Assembly: GCF_014649955.1 (NCBI RefSeq)
Contig: NZ_BMUA01000006.1
Coordinates: forward strand, 248,001-312,000
Origin: Streptomyces violascens
GTDB taxonomy: Bacteria > Actinomycetota > Actinomycetes > Streptomycetales > Streptomycetaceae
Length of the DNA stretch: 64,000 bases
Direction: 5' to 3'
The position numbers and the translations under genes are program-made. This document shows, piece by piece, positions 25,181 through 34,764 of the stretch (position 1 is the stretch's first letter; each line of letters begins with the position of its first letter). The notes beneath the pieces are model-generated. The model saw only the letters and a list, made by a program, of their open reading frames with translations. It was not told where the DNA came from and ran no database searches.

Positions 25181-25909
25181 ATGGTCTGGATACAACGCGT
25201 CGCGCCTCAGCCGTTCGCGGCGCGGCGGGTGGTCTGTTTTCCGCACGCCGGAGGCTCGCCCTATTTCTTCCGGGGCTGGGGCAAGGCGCTCGGCGATTTC
25301 GATGTTCACGCGGTGTGCTATCCCGGACGTGCGGAGCGGATTGCCGAGACGCCCGCCGCCGAGTTGATTCCCATGGCACGGGAAATCGCCCAGGAAGCAG
25401 CCCGGTTGATGGGTGAGGACGGGCGGCCCACGGTGTTTTTCGGACACAGCATGGGAGCCATCGTCGCGTACGAGGCCGCCGTGGAGCTTGCGAGCCGCGG
25501 AATGGAGCTCGATCATTTCTTCGCCTCGGGCGCGCGGGCCCCTCATCTGATGCGGCCCGATCCCGGTGCCCACTGGGACGACGAATCCATCGCGACCACT
25601 CTCGTGGAACTCGGCGGCACCGATGCCGAGCTCCTGCGCAATCCCGCTTTCGTGGAACTCGTCCTGCCCTATATCGGGGCCGATTTCCGCATGCTCGCCT
25701 CGTACGACGCGCCGCCGCGCACCCCGTTGGGCTGCGCCGTGACGGCCCTGGTCGGGGCCGACGACCCCCGGGTGACGCTCCAGCAGGCGTCCGCCTGGCG
25801 GGAGTCGACCCGGGGTGCGTTCGACGTGCGGACACTGCCCGGGGATCACTTCTATCTGGCCCAGCACCCGCCGTTCGACATCATCGAAGGCTCCGCGGCC
25901 GGGCGTTGA
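25181..25909 (+). CDS. Type II thioesterase (cluster left border)
   Basis: A 242-residue alpha/beta hydrolase of the editing thioesterase type. Catalytic Ser90 is in GHSMG, Asp in ALVGADDPRV, His in LPGDHFYLAQ; the N-terminal CFPHAGGSPYFFRGW is characteristic. Such enzymes remove misprimed groups from NRPS and PKS carrier proteins. Its 3' end overlaps the convergent DAHP synthase gene by 29 bases. It is the first gene that clearly belongs to secondary metabolism; no assembly-line gene is adjacent. Confidence 0.93.
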   Translation: MVWIQRVAPQPFAARRVVCFPHAGGSPYFFRGWGKALGDFDVHAVCYPGRAERIAETPAAELIPMAREIAQEAARLMGEDGRPTVFFGHSMGAIVAYEAAVELASRGMELDHFFASGARAPHLMRPDPGAHWDDESIATTLVELGGTDAELLRNPAFVELVLPYIGADFRMLASYDAPPRTPLGCAVTALVGADDPRVTLQQASAWRESTRGAFDVRTLPGDHFYLAQHPPFDIIEGSAAGR

Positions 25910-27284
25910 CCGGGCCGCGCTCGCGGTACATCCGGGCCAGCCGGAAGGCCAGGTCCAGGGACTGGGTGTGGTTGAGGCGGGGGTCGCAGGCCGTCTCGTA
26001 GCGGTGGTGCAGCTCCTCGGCGAGGACCGCGTTGCCACCGCCCACGCACTCGGTGACGTCGTCGCCGGTGAGCTCCACATGGATGCCACCCGGGTGGCTG
26101 CCCAGCGCGTCGTGCACCTCGACGAAGCCGCGCACCTCGTCCAGGATCGCGTCGAACCGGCGGGTCTTGTGCCCGCTCGCGGCGGTGATCGTGTTGCCGT
26201 GCATCGGGTCGCTGACCCAGCAGACCTGCGCCCCCTCCGCATTCACCTTCTCCACCAGGGTGGGCAGCAGATCGCGGATGCGCTCGGCGCCGGCCCGGAC
26301 CACGAAGGTCAGCCGGCCCGGGTCGCGGTCCGGGTCGAGCCGGTCGAGCAGCCCGAGGACGGTGTCGGGGCTGGTGGTGGGCCCGAGCTTGACCGCGATG
26401 GGGTTGTCGATGCGCGAGAAGTACTCGACGTGCGCCCCGTCCAGGTCCCGGGTCCGCTCGCCGATCCACAGCAGGTGGGCGCTGGTGGCATACGTACGGC
26501 CGGACTCGGCTTCGGTGCGGGTCAGGGCCGCCTCGTAGTCGAGGAGCAGACCCTCGTGGCCGACGAAGAACTCGGCCGTGCCCAGCTCCCGGGTGTCCAC
26601 GCCGCACGCCTTCATGAAGGCGAGGCTGCGGTCGATCTCGTCGGCGAGCTCCTCGTACTGCTCGCCCACGTGCGAGTCGGCCACGAACCCCCGGTTCCAG
26701 GCGTGCACTTGGCTGAGGTCCGCGAAACCGCCGGTGGTCAGGGCCCGCACCAGGTTGAGCGTGGTGGTCGAGGCCTCGTACATCTTGCGCAGCCGCTGCG
26801 GGTCGGGGCGGCGCGAGGCGGCGGTGAACTCCAGGCCGTTGACCGCGTCGCCCCGGTAGGACGGCAGGGTCACGCCGTCGCGGTGCTCCTGGTTCTGGGA
26901 GCGCGGCTTGGCGTACTGGCCTGCCATCCGGCCGATCTTGACGACCGGCAGGGCCGCTGCGTGGGTGAGTACGGCGGCCATCTGAAGCAGCGTCTTGAGC
27001 TTGCCGTGGATGCCGTCGGTCGTGGTGCCCGCGAACGTCTCGGCGCAGTCGCCGCCCTGCAGCAGCACGGCCTCGCCGCGGGCGACCGCGGCCATGCGCC
27101 GGCGCAGCAGATCGCACTCGGCGGCGAAGACCAGGGGCGGTGACTTCTCCAACCCCGCGGTGACGGAACGCAGTTCGTCCGCATCGGGCCATTCGGGCTG
27201 CTGGGCGGCGGGACGGGCGCGCCAGGATTCGGCGGCGCTTTCGGCCGCAGTCTTCGCTGTCGGGTCCCAGATGCTGTTTCTCAT
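25881..27284 (-). CDS. Class II (plant-type) DAHP synthase
   Basis: A 467-residue enzyme that condenses phosphoenolpyruvate and erythrose 4-phosphate, the first shikimate-pathway step. Typical segments are LLQGGDCAETF, KIGRMAGQYAKPRS, EHRDGV, HVGEQYEELADEIDRSLAFM and WVSDPMHGNT. Length fits the family (about 450-470). The start ATG 27284 has GGAGG before it. In the calcium-dependent antibiotic cluster a DAHP synthase gene accompanies duplicated trp genes to raise tryptophan supply; the same logic fits here, next to trpE and trpG. Confidence 0.96.
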   Translation of the reverse strand: MRNSIWDPTAKTAAESAAESWRARPAAQQPEWPDADELRSVTAGLEKSPPLVFAAECDLLRRRMAAVARGEAVLLQGGDCAETFAGTTTDGIHGKLKTLLQMAAVLTHAAALPVVKIGRMAGQYAKPRSQNQEHRDGVTLPSYRGDAVNGLEFTAASRRPDPQRLRKMYEASTTTLNLVRALTTGGFADLSQVHAWNRGFVADSHVGEQYEELADEIDRSLAFMKACGVDTRELGTAEFFVGHEGLLLDYEAALTRTEAESGRTYATSAHLLWIGERTRDLDGAHVEYFSRIDNPIAVKLGPTTSPDTVLGLLDRLDPDRDPGRLTFVVRAGAERIRDLLPTLVEKVNAEGAQVCWVSDPMHGNTITAASGHKTRRFDAILDEVRGFVEVHDALGSHPGGIHVELTGDDVTECVGGGNAVLAEELHHRYETACDPRLNHTQSLDLAFRLARMYRERGPVNARPRSLR

Positions 27285-27572
27285 TACTGCCTCCGGTACG
27301 GCTGGCGGGGAGGAGGAGCGGCTTGGCGAAAGTGGGGCGAGAAAAGTGTTTCGGGGCGGGTCCACAACAGGCGATAACAGGGCTGCGTCGGACCGGACCG
27401 GTAACAGATCAGCCCAATCGGGCCGCCGGGGTCAAGCGAATCGCGAGTGGTCCGTATCGGGGCTCGCCGATTGGTCTGGCACCGGTGGTATGCCCGCTGA
27501 TTTGCTGCTCATGGCCGAGTGGTCCGCGTCGGCGCACATTCCCAACCGTCCTTCCTGCACGAGGAGTTCACC
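27285..27572. promoter_or_regulatory. Divergent promoter/leader region between DAHP synthase and trpE
   Basis: This 288-base gap must carry both promoters. It also has an 11-bp direct repeat CGAGTGGTCCG at 27444-27454 and 27516-27526, and a possible short Trp-containing leader frame (listed separately). No -10/-35 boxes are clear. Confidence 0.45.
27447..27500 (+). CDS. Possible trp leader peptide
   Basis: A 17-codon frame starting at GTG 27447 and ending in ...LVWHRWYAR-stop, 72 bases before trpE. Two Trp codons sit close to the end, as in attenuation leaders of trp genes. Against it: the ribosome-binding site is weak, the Trp codons are not consecutive, and no clear terminator/antiterminator pair follows. 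Could be chance. Confidence 0.25.
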   Translation: MVRIGARRLVWHRWYAR

Positions 27573-29075
27573 ATGCCGGGAATCAGCACGATCGGTGTGC
27601 GGGTCACCGATACGGCGCTGCCGCACCACGATCCTCTCGATTTGTACGTCCGGCTGCGCGAAAGCCTCGCCGCCGATGACGTATTCCTCTTCGAAAGCGT
27701 GGACGGCGCCGACCAGGACCGCCGCTGGGCCGTCGTCGGGTTCGGCCGGCTCGCCGAGATCCGGGTCCACGAGGACTACCTGGAGATCGACGGGGCCGCG
27801 CGGATCGCCGAGGCGCTGGCCGGGCGGGCCGGTGCGGCCGGTCTCGCCGGCCACACGGTCGAGTCCGGGGTGCACCGGCTGACGTTCGCCGACGCCGGGC
27901 AGATGTGGGACGTACTGGCCGGGGCGCAGGCGCTGTTCGACGTGGCCACCGACATCCCGACGACGGCGTACGCCTTCGGGTTCCTGACGACCTTCGCGTA
28001 CGAGTCCGCCTGGCACATGGAGCGCCTGCCCGAGCGCAGCAAGGCGCCGAACGGCCCGGACATCACGCTCACGCTCTTCCGCGACACCGTCTGGTACGAC
28101 CTGGCCGACGGCGGGGTGCGCCAACTCAGCGCGGAGAGCCCGGCGTTCGCGGACCGGCCGAGAGGTGCGGACGCGGTCCTCGCCGCCGGGGCCGCCTGGG
28201 GCGCAGGCGGGGACGAGCCGGTGCCTGAGGCGCCGGAGCCGCTCTCCGTGCGCGACAGCGTAAGCCGGGAGACCTTCCTCGGCTGGGCCGACCGGTGCCT
28301 GGAGCACATCCGGGTCGGCGACATCTACCAGATCCAGCTCGGCCACCGCATCGATGTGCGCACCGAGTTGGAGCCGGTCGACGTCTACCGGAGGCTGCGC
28401 GGCCGCAACCCGTCGCCCTACATGTACCTGATGCCGCGCGCCGGGCGGACCCTCATCGGAGCCAGCCCCGAGCTGTTCTACCGGATCGAGGGCGACGAGA
28501 TCACGATGCGGCCGATCGCGGGCACCGCGCGGCGCTGCGCGGACGCGGAGGAGAACGAGCGCCGCATCAAGGAGATGCGCGAGAGCACCAAGGAGCAGGC
28601 CGAGCACATCATGCTGGTCGACCTGTGCCGCAACGACATCGGGCGGGTGACCCGGCCGAGCACCCAGCCGGTGGACCGGCTGATGGCGGTGGAGACGTAC
28701 TCGCACGTCTTCCATCTCGTCTCGACGGTCTCGGGCCGCCTGGAGCCGGACGTCGACACCTGGCAGGCGATGCGCGCGACCTTCCCCGCGGGCACGATGA
28801 CGGGTGCGCCCAAGGTCCGCGCCATGGAGATCATCGACAGCCTGGAGCAGGAGCGGCGCGGCAGCTACGCGGGCGCGGTGGGCCTGGTCGACGTACGCGG
28901 CTGGAGCGAGCTGGCGCTCACCATCCGCACCATCGAGTACGACGGCGAGACGTACTCCACGCAGAGCTCGGCGGGCATGGTCGCCCAGTCGGAGCCCGAG
29001 TCCGAGTGGCGCGAGACGCTGGCGAAGATGGGGGCCGCCTACTGGGCGCTCACCGGTCAGGAGCTGTCGTCGTGA
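27573..29075 (+). CDS. trpE: Anthranilate synthase component I
   Basis: A 500-residue chorismate-using enzyme. The C-terminal catalytic domain shows IGASPELFYRIEGDEITMRP, MRPIAGTARR, and GTMTGAPKVRAMEIIDSLE, with conserved catalytic residues. The start ATG 27573 follows GAGGAG; a longer frame upstream is less likely. With TrpG it makes anthranilate from chorismate and glutamine. It overlaps the next frame by 4 bases (GTGA), so TrpG may be translationally coupled. It is cluster-borne and presumably supplementary to the housekeeping copy. Confidence 0.96.
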   Translation: MPGISTIGVRVTDTALPHHDPLDLYVRLRESLAADDVFLFESVDGADQDRRWAVVGFGRLAEIRVHEDYLEIDGAARIAEALAGRAGAAGLAGHTVESGVHRLTFADAGQMWDVLAGAQALFDVATDIPTTAYAFGFLTTFAYESAWHMERLPERSKAPNGPDITLTLFRDTVWYDLADGGVRQLSAESPAFADRPRGADAVLAAGAAWGAGGDEPVPEAPEPLSVRDSVSRETFLGWADRCLEHIRVGDIYQIQLGHRIDVRTELEPVDVYRRLRGRNPSPYMYLMPRAGRTLIGASPELFYRIEGDEITMRPIAGTARRCADAEENERRIKEMRESTKEQAEHIMLVDLCRNDIGRVTRPSTQPVDRLMAVETYSHVFHLVSTVSGRLEPDVDTWQAMRATFPAGTMTGAPKVRAMEIIDSLEQERRGSYAGAVGLVDVRGWSELALTIRTIEYDGETYSTQSSAGMVAQSEPESEWRETLAKMGAAYWALTGQELSS

Positions 29076-29110
29076 CCCGAACCGCACAGGCCGAAGGAGA
29101 CGTCACGGAC

Positions 29111-29713
29111 ATGAAGGTGCTGCTGATCGACGCGTACGACAGTTTCGTGCACATCATCGACCAGTATCTGCGCACCCTGGGGGCGCGGACCGAGGTCGTA
29201 CGGTCCCACACGCTCTCCCCCGGCGAGCTCGCCGGGCGCGAGCCCGACGCTGTGGTGCTGGGTCCCGGGCCCGGGCATCCCGCGCAGTCCGGCCATGTGG
29301 AGCTGGTGCACGAGTTCGCCGGACGGGTTCCGCTGCTCGGCGTGTGTCTGGGGCACCAGGCGATCGCGCTCGCGCACGGCGGGCGGGTCGAGGTGGCGGA
29401 CCAGGTGATGCACGGGCGGACCAGCACGGTGCGGCACGACGGGGCCGGGCTCTTCGAGGGGCTCGGGCACACCCTGGAGGTGACCCGGTACCACTCGCTG
29501 ATCGTCGCCGAGCCGCTCCCCGAGGAGCTGGTCTCCACGGCGGTCGCCGTCGACCACGGCTATCTGATGGGGCTGCGCCACCGCACCCTGCCGATCGAGG
29601 GCGTGCAGTTCCACCCGGAGAGCATCACCACCACGGGCGGGCTCACGATGCTGGACAACTTCCTTGCTTCCGCGGTGAGTTGGCACTCCCCTGCGGGGCT
29701 CTCCCGGGTCTGA
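29111..29713 (+). CDS. trpG: Anthranilate synthase component II (glutamine amidotransferase)
   Basis: A 200-residue class I amidotransferase. The nucleophile Cys79 is in GVCLGHQ; the His/Glu pair is in GVQFHPESI. The ATG at 29111 gives the typical start MKVLLIDAYDSFVHIIDQYL and has AAGGAGA about ten bases before it. A GTG at 29072 overlapping the trpE stop would add 13 residues and is the alternative. It supplies ammonia to TrpE. Confidence 0.95.
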   Translation: MKVLLIDAYDSFVHIIDQYLRTLGARTEVVRSHTLSPGELAGREPDAVVLGPGPGHPAQSGHVELVHEFAGRVPLLGVCLGHQAIALAHGGRVEVADQVMHGRTSTVRHDGAGLFEGLGHTLEVTRYHSLIVAEPLPEELVSTAVAVDHGYLMGLRHRTLPIEGVQFHPESITTTGGLTMLDNFLASAVSWHSPAGLSRV

Positions 29714-29717
29714 TCCA

Positions 29718-31130
29718 TCAGCGGGCGGCCGCCGCCAGCTGCCGGACGGCCTCGCCGACTCCGGAGCGCGGCAGGTGGGCGTGGCCGATCACCAGGGCCG
29801 GGGCGCCGCGTCCCGGCCCGGCGTGGAAGCTGGCCGCGCCGCGCAGCAGCACCGAGCGGCGCAGCGCCCGGGCGACCAGAGCCGCCTCGTCGGTGCCCCG
29901 GGGCAGCTGGAGGTAGGCGTGCAGACCGGCGCCCCGGCCGAGCACCGCGGCCCCGGGAAGGTGGCGGCGTACGGCCTCCTCCAGGGACTCCCGGCGGCTG
30001 CGGGCCAGGGAGTTGAGCCGGCGCAGGTGGCGGTCGAAGAGGCCGGTGCGCAGGAGTTCGGCGAAGGTCAGCTGGGTGAGGGTCTCGGTGCCGAGGTCCT
30101 GGCGGGCGCGGGCTCGCATCAGGAGGTCGAGCAGGGGCGCGGGCGCGGCCAGCCAGCCGAGCCGCAGGCCGGGAGCGAGGGACTTGCTCGCGGTGCCGGC
30201 GTAGACGACCCGCTCGGGGTCGGTGCGCTGCAACGCGAGGGGCCGGGCGCCGCGTTCGTACCAGAGCCCTCCGTCGTAGTCGTCCTCGATGATCCAGCCG
30301 TCGACGTCGCGTGCCCACCGGGCAAGGGCCTCGCGGCGGCGCGGCGAGAGCGTGACCCCGGTCGGGAACTGGTGGCCGGGGGTGACCAGGACGGCGCGGG
30401 CGCCCGAGGCGGCCAGTGCCTCGACGTCGATGCCCTCCGCGTCGACCGGGACCGGCACGGCCCGCAGCCCGCTCTCGCGCACGAACTGGCGCTGCCCGGG
30501 GTGGCCCGGGTCCTCGATTGCGAGCGCGTCGATGCCGATCCGGGGCAGGACCGCACACATCAGGCCGAGCGTCTGGGCGAACCCGGCCACCACCATCAGC
30601 CCGGCGGGCGTGGTCCGCACTCCTCTCAACCGGCCGAGACAGCCGGCGAGTTCGAGGCGCAGGTCCGGCTCTCCCGCCAGCGACGGGTAGTCGTGGTCGC
30701 CCGAGTCCGCCTTGTACAGCACCCGCTGGTAGCAGCCGAGCCACTCGCGGCGCGGGAACGCCGGGAGGTTGCCGCCGCTGGGCCGCAGGTCCCAGCGGAC
30801 CGGCGCGGGCGGCGCGTCGAGCGGGTCGGCCGCCGCCCGGTCGTCGAGCAGCGCGGGCACCACGGACCGGTCGTCCCCGAGATGGCGTACGACCCGGGTG
30901 CCCGCGCCCTGGACCGCCTCCAGGTAGCCCTCGGCGACGAGTTGGCCGTACGCCTCCACGACCACGCTGCGTGACACGTCGAGGTCGTCGGCGAGCCGCC
31001 TGCTGGACGGCAGCCGGGTGCCGGGATGGAGAATTCCCTCGGCTATCTCCCGTTTGATGAAATTCTGGATCTGCGAGGTCAGGGAATTCGAGGAGTCCCT
31101 GACCACCTCCACCGCCATGTGCAGGGCCAC
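29718..31130 (-). CDS. MocR-type GntR/aminotransferase regulator
   Basis: A 470-residue fusion of a GntR winged helix (about residues 5-75; [20 protein letters not shown]) and a fold-type I aminotransferase domain (about 110-465). The PLP lysine is in [17 protein letters not shown] and the pyridine-binding Asp in [10 protein letters not shown]. MocR proteins use PLP to sense amino compounds and control nearby genes. It lies on the opposite strand between trpG and trpD, four bases from the trpG stop. GTG 31130 and ATG 31118 are both possible starts. Confidence 0.92.
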   Translation of the reverse strand: MALHMAVEVVRDSSNSLTSQIQNFIKREIAEGILHPGTRLPSSRRLADDLDVSRSVVVEAYGQLVAEGYLEAVQGAGTRVVRHLGDDRSVVPALLDDRAAADPLDAPPAPVRWDLRPSGGNLPAFPRREWLGCYQRVLYKADSGDHDYPSLAGEPDLRLELAGCLGRLRGVRTTPAGLMVVAGFAQTLGLMCAVLPRIGIDALAIEDPGHPGQRQFVRESGLRAVPVPVDAEGIDVEALAASGARAVLVTPGHQFPTGVTLSPRRREALARWARDVDGWIIEDDYDGGLWYERGARPLALQRTDPERVVYAGTASKSLAPGLRLGWLAAPAPLLDLLMRARARQDLGTETLTQLTFAELLRTGLFDRHLRRLNSLARSRRESLEEAVRRHLPGAAVLGRGAGLHAYLQLPRGTDEAALVARALRRSVLLRGAASFHAGPGRGAPALVIGHAHLPRSGVGEAVRQLAAAAR

Positions 31131-31254
31131 CGGTCCTGCCCCCCTTTACGAATTGGACCGTACATCTCGCCGGACAGTGGTCTGGAGGGCGCTTTGCGCG
31201 CCTCACAGAATGGGTTGTGCATACTTCCGATGGCGCCGTTCAAGGAGATTCCCC

Positions 31255-32316
31255 GTGACTGCCGAGCCGCAGGGTCGTACCTGGCCGGAATTGCTGAACT
31301 CGCTACTGGACCGAAGGGACCTCACCACCGAGGACTCCGCCTGGGCGATGGATCAGGTGATGTCGGGCGGGGTCGGCCCGGCCCGCCTGGCCGCCTTCGT
31401 GGTGGCGCTGCGCGCCAAGGGCGAGACGGCCGACGAGATCGAGGGCCTGGTGGGCTCCATGCGCCGGCACGCCGTGCCGCTGCGGGTGCCCGGGCCCGCC
31501 CTCGACATCGTCGGGACCGGCGGCGACGGCTCCAACAGCGTCAACGTGTCCACCATGTCGGCGGTCGTGGCGGCCGCCGCGGGCGCCCGGGTGGTCAAGC
31601 ACGGCAACCGCTCGGCGTCCTCCGCCTGCGGTTCGGCCGACGTCCTCGAAGAGCTGGGCGTGGCCCTCGACCTGGAGCCGGAGGTGGTCGCGACGGTCGC
31701 CGAGGAGACCGGCATCACCTTCGCCTTCGCCTCGGTGTTCCACCCCTCGATGCGGCACGCGGCCGCGCCGCGCCGGGAGCTCGGCGTCCGTACCGTCTTC
31801 AACGCGCTCGGTCCGATCGCCAACCCGGCCGACCCCACAGCGCAGGCGGTCGGCGTCGCGGACCGGCGGCTCGCGCCGCTGCTCGCCGAGGTGCTGGCCC
31901 GCCGCGGGGTGTCGGCGCTTGTGTTCCGGGGCGACGACGGGATGGACGAACTGACGGTCACCACTACCTCCACGGTCTGGTCGGTCATCGGGTCCGAGGT
32001 ACGGACCGAGTCGTTCGACCCGCGCGACATCGGCATCGGGTACGCGTCCCCCGACGCCCTGCGCGGCGGGGACCGGGCGCACAACGCGCGGGTGGCCCAC
32101 GAGACGTTCGCGGGGGCGCGCGGTCCGGTCAGGGACGCCGTGCTCCTTTCGGCCGCGGCGGGTCTCGCGGCCCTGAACCCCAGCGAGCGGCCCGTCGCGG
32201 AGCGGCTTGCCGAGGGCGTGGCCCGGGCCGGCGACGCGATCGACTCGGGGGCCGCGGCCGCCGTCCTGGAACGCTGGACGACGGTCACCGCCAAGTACGC
32301 GGCCCAGGGCGGCTGA
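31255..32316 (+). CDS. trpD: Anthranilate phosphoribosyltransferase
   Basis: A 353-residue enzyme adding phosphoribose to anthranilate. The PRPP site shows [14 protein letters not shown] and the anthranilate site [23 protein letters not shown] 31255 is chosen because AAGGAG lies seven bases before it. Its presence means anthranilate is carried on toward tryptophan, not simply used as such. It converges on trpC with four bases between the stops. Confidence 0.96.
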   Translation: MTAEPQGRTWPELLNSLLDRRDLTTEDSAWAMDQVMSGGVGPARLAAFVVALRAKGETADEIEGLVGSMRRHAVPLRVPGPALDIVGTGGDGSNSVNVSTMSAVVAAAAGARVVKHGNRSASSACGSADVLEELGVALDLEPEVVATVAEETGITFAFASVFHPSMRHAAAPRRELGVRTVFNALGPIANPADPTAQAVGVADRRLAPLLAEVLARRGVSALVFRGDDGMDELTVTTTSTVWSVIGSEVRTESFDPRDIGIGYASPDALRGGDRAHNARVAHETFAGARGPVRDAVLLSAAAGLAALNPSERPVAERLAEGVARAGDAIDSGAAAAVLERWTTVTAKYAAQGG

Positions 32317-32320
32317 ACGC

Positions 32321-33124
32321 TCAGGTCGAGGCGGGCGCGCCGCGGCCCGCCTCGACCAGGGCCGCGACGGCGGCCGCCGGGCTGCCGCCGGTCACCACCG
32401 CCTCGCCGACCAGTACGGCATCGGCCCCATGGGCGGCGTACGCGATGACGTCCCCGGGGCCGCGCACGCCGGACTCGGCGATGCGCACCACGCCTTCGGG
32501 GATTCCGGGGGCGAGGCGCGCGAAGGTGGCGCGGTCGACTTCGAGGGTGCGCAGGTCGCGGGCGTTGACCCCGACGACCCGGGCCCCGGCCCGCAGCGCC
32601 CGCTCCACCTCCTCCTCGCTGTGCGTCTCGACGAGCGGGGTGAGCCCGATCCCGACGGCCAGCGCGTGCAGATCGGCGAGCAGGGGCTGATCGAGCGCGG
32701 CGACGATGAGCAGCACGAGCTCCGCGCCGTGCGCCCGCGCCTCCCACACCTGGTACGGGTCGACGACGAAGTCCTTGCGCAGTAGCGGCACATCGACCCG
32801 GGCCGCCACCGCGTCCAGGTCGGCGAGCGAGCCGCCGAAGCGGCGCCGTTCGGTGAGCACGCTGATCGCGGCGGCGCCGCCGGCCCGGTAGTCGGCGGCG
32901 AGCGCGGCCGGGTCGGCGATCTCGGCGAACGCGCCCTTGGAGGGGCTGGCCCGCTTCACCTCCGCGATGACCCGCACCCCCTGGGTGCCGCGCAGCAGCG
33001 CCGCACAGTCCCGAGCGGGCCGGGCGCCCTGCACGCGTTCCCTCAACTCGGCCAACGGCACCTGCTGTTGGCGTACGGCCAGGTCCGCGCGGGCTCCCTC
33101 GACGAGCTGATCGAGCGTGTTCAT
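32321..33124 (-). CDS. trpC: Indole-3-glycerol phosphate synthase
   Basis: A 267-residue TIM barrel. Key segments: [14 protein letters not shown] (substrate Lys), [28 protein letters not shown] and IAESGV. GGAAGGA precedes the ATG at 33124. It converts carboxyphenylamino-deoxyribulose phosphate to indoleglycerol phosphate. TrpF is not in the window; in Streptomyces the bifunctional PriA does that step, so its absence is expected. TrpA/TrpB must also come from the primary pathway. Confidence 0.96.
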   Translation of the reverse strand: MNTLDQLVEGARADLAVRQQQVPLAELRERVQGARPARDCAALLRGTQGVRVIAEVKRASPSKGAFAEIADPAALAADYRAGGAAAISVLTERRRFGGSLADLDAVAARVDVPLLRKDFVVDPYQVWEARAHGAELVLLIVAALDQPLLADLHALAVGIGLTPLVETHSEEEVERALRAGARVVGVNARDLRTLEVDRATFARLAPGIPEGVVRIAESGVRGPGDVIAYAAHGADAVLVGEAVVTGGSPAAAVAALVEAGRGAPAST

Positions 33125-33542
33125 ATGGGCGTCCTTCCCGGTTCGGACGCCGAAGGCCCGGAGCCGATCCGGCGGGTGACCGGTGGGTGGCGCCACGGAG
33201 GGGAACACTAGGGAGGGCCGAATGCCCGGGCCACCTCCTTAAGGTTTGGCTGAAACTCGGAGGTGGGAACTCACCGACGAAATGAATTCACCGGGCGGAG
33301 CCCTGGATGCCAGCCACACGTCAGTGTCCTGAGCGCCCGCTCGGGCCCGCGTGAGCGACACACACTCCGCCGTATCCCCACGTTCTCTCCACATCCATGG
33401 AGGCCATCCCGCAAACCGGTTAGTGGGTTTTTTTGGAGCCATACCATCGGCCTCTGCGGCCGAAGGGCAAGTGATATTTCCCCGGCCTGGCGGACGTGGC
33501 CGACAGTGGCATCAACACTTGCTGATAACGGGGGTTACCGCT
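33125..33542. promoter_or_regulatory. Divergent region between trpC and the SARP gene, with a dyad
   Basis: A 418-base gap with no convincing gene. It has a perfect 8-bp inverted repeat CCACCTCC (33231-33238)/GGAGGTGG (33259-33266) enclosing a smaller GTTT-N5-AAAC dyad, and a run of seven T at about 33426-33432. The dyad lies about 110 bases upstream of trpC and may be an operator or a leader hairpin. The gap should carry promoters for both genes. Confidence 0.45.
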
Positions 33543-34340
33543 GTGGAAATCAAGGTCCTGGGTGAGCTTTCTCTGTCCGACGGGGACCGGCAGTCCCCCG
33601 TGGCGTCGAAGCGCGCGAGCGCCGTCCTGACCCTGCTCGCCATGACTCCCCAGGTCCCGGTCCTCTTCGACCAGCTCGTGGACGAGCTGTGGGGGGACCA
33701 GTCGATGACCAACCCGCGCAACGCCCTGCAGGCCATCATCAGCCGGCTGCGCAAACTCCTGGAGTCGGTGACCGGGGCCAAGGGGGACGAGATCGTCCGC
33801 ACCGGCAGCAACGGCTACCTCCTCGACGTCCCCGCCGAGACCGTGGACGCCCACCGCTTCCTCACCCTCGCCGAGGCCGGCGCCGATCTGGTGCAGCGCG
33901 CCCCGGCCGAGGCCATAGTCAAGCTGGAGCAGGCCCTCGACCTGTGGCGGGGGGCCGCCCTCATGGACGCGCGGGACGGGATGCGCTGCCAGATCCACGC
34001 GGTCGGCCTCGAAGAGCGCCGGATCACCGCGTTCGAGGACCTGACCATGGCGAAGCTCGCGGTCGATGCCGAGCGCGTCTCGATGTCCGAGCTGCGCCAG
34101 CTGGCCGCCGAGCACTCCGAGCGGGAGCGGCTGAGCGAACTCCTGATGCTGGCCCTCTACCGCGACGGCCGCCAGACCGAGGCCCTCGAGGTCTTCCACG
34201 GCGCTCGCAGACGGCTCGCCAGCGACCTGGCCCTGGAGCCAGGTCCCGCCCTGCACCTGGCGTACGAGGCGATCCTGAAGCAGGACGTGGTGCTCGGCCT
34301 GCCGAGGCGCGCTCTGCTCGGTTCCGGCCAGGCACTCTGA
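33543..34340 (+). CDS. SARP-family pathway activator
   Basis: A 265-residue AfsR/DnrI/RedD-type regulator. An OmpR-like winged helix occupies about residues 1-95 (VLGELSLSDGD, ALQAIISRLRKLL), and the BTAD helical domain about 100-250 (LRQLAAEHSERERLSELLML, ALYRDGRQTEAL). The start is GTG 33543, giving VEIKVLGELSL as in known SARPs; an upstream in-frame extension is discarded. SARPs usually activate their own antibiotic cluster by binding direct repeats near -35 boxes. A 23-bp terminator hairpin follows. Confidence 0.94.
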   Translation: MEIKVLGELSLSDGDRQSPVASKRASAVLTLLAMTPQVPVLFDQLVDELWGDQSMTNPRNALQAIISRLRKLLESVTGAKGDEIVRTGSNGYLLDVPAETVDAHRFLTLAEAGADLVQRAPAEAIVKLEQALDLWRGAALMDARDGMRCQIHAVGLEERRITAFEDLTMAKLAVDAERVSMSELRQLAAEHSERERLSELLMLALYRDGRQTEALEVFHGARRRLASDLALEPGPALHLAYEAILKQDVVLGLPRRALLGSGQAL

Positions 34341-34375
34341 CACCCCGCGTACCGTCAACGCCTCCGCACCCGTAA

Positions 34376-34426
34376 GCCCGCCTGCCCTTTGGCCCCGGAA
34401 ACCCCGGGGCCAAAGGGCAGGCGGGC
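34376..34426 (+). terminator. Terminator after the SARP gene
   Basis: Perfect 23-bp hairpin: left arm 34376-34398 (begins GCCCGCCTGCCCTTTGG), loop AAACC, right arm 34404-34426. It lies 35 bases after the SARP stop. Confidence 0.9.
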
Positions 34427-34764
34427 TCATGCGTGCGGGGCCTTCACCGAGCACCCCATTGCGGATAATGTCCGGTTTACCCGCAAAGGTTTCACGGAAT
34501 TTAGAATTGATGCACCGCAATGCCTTAAATGTTAACGTGAGTGGACTACCTGCGATCGCTCGAAGGCGAGCCCACGGCGAAATGGGTCCTTGCCGTCGAG
34601 AGCTTCGGCGTGTCGGCTGCACCGATAGCAGGGAGAGGGAACAGGGCCGGGGGCCCTTGCCGTTCCGGCTGCTCCCGGCCAAGGCCGGGGGGGGGAGGGA
34701 ACAGCGATGCCTGGACCAGTGATTCGAGGGAAGGGAGGGGCGCTCTGACAGCGGGCATCATTGC

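Noticed and set aside
27573..33124. Anthranilate as PKS starter unit (aurachin-like)
   Set aside because: No anthranilate-CoA ligase is seen, and TrpD and TrpC carry anthranilate on toward tryptophan, which the halogenase uses. Not fully excluded.
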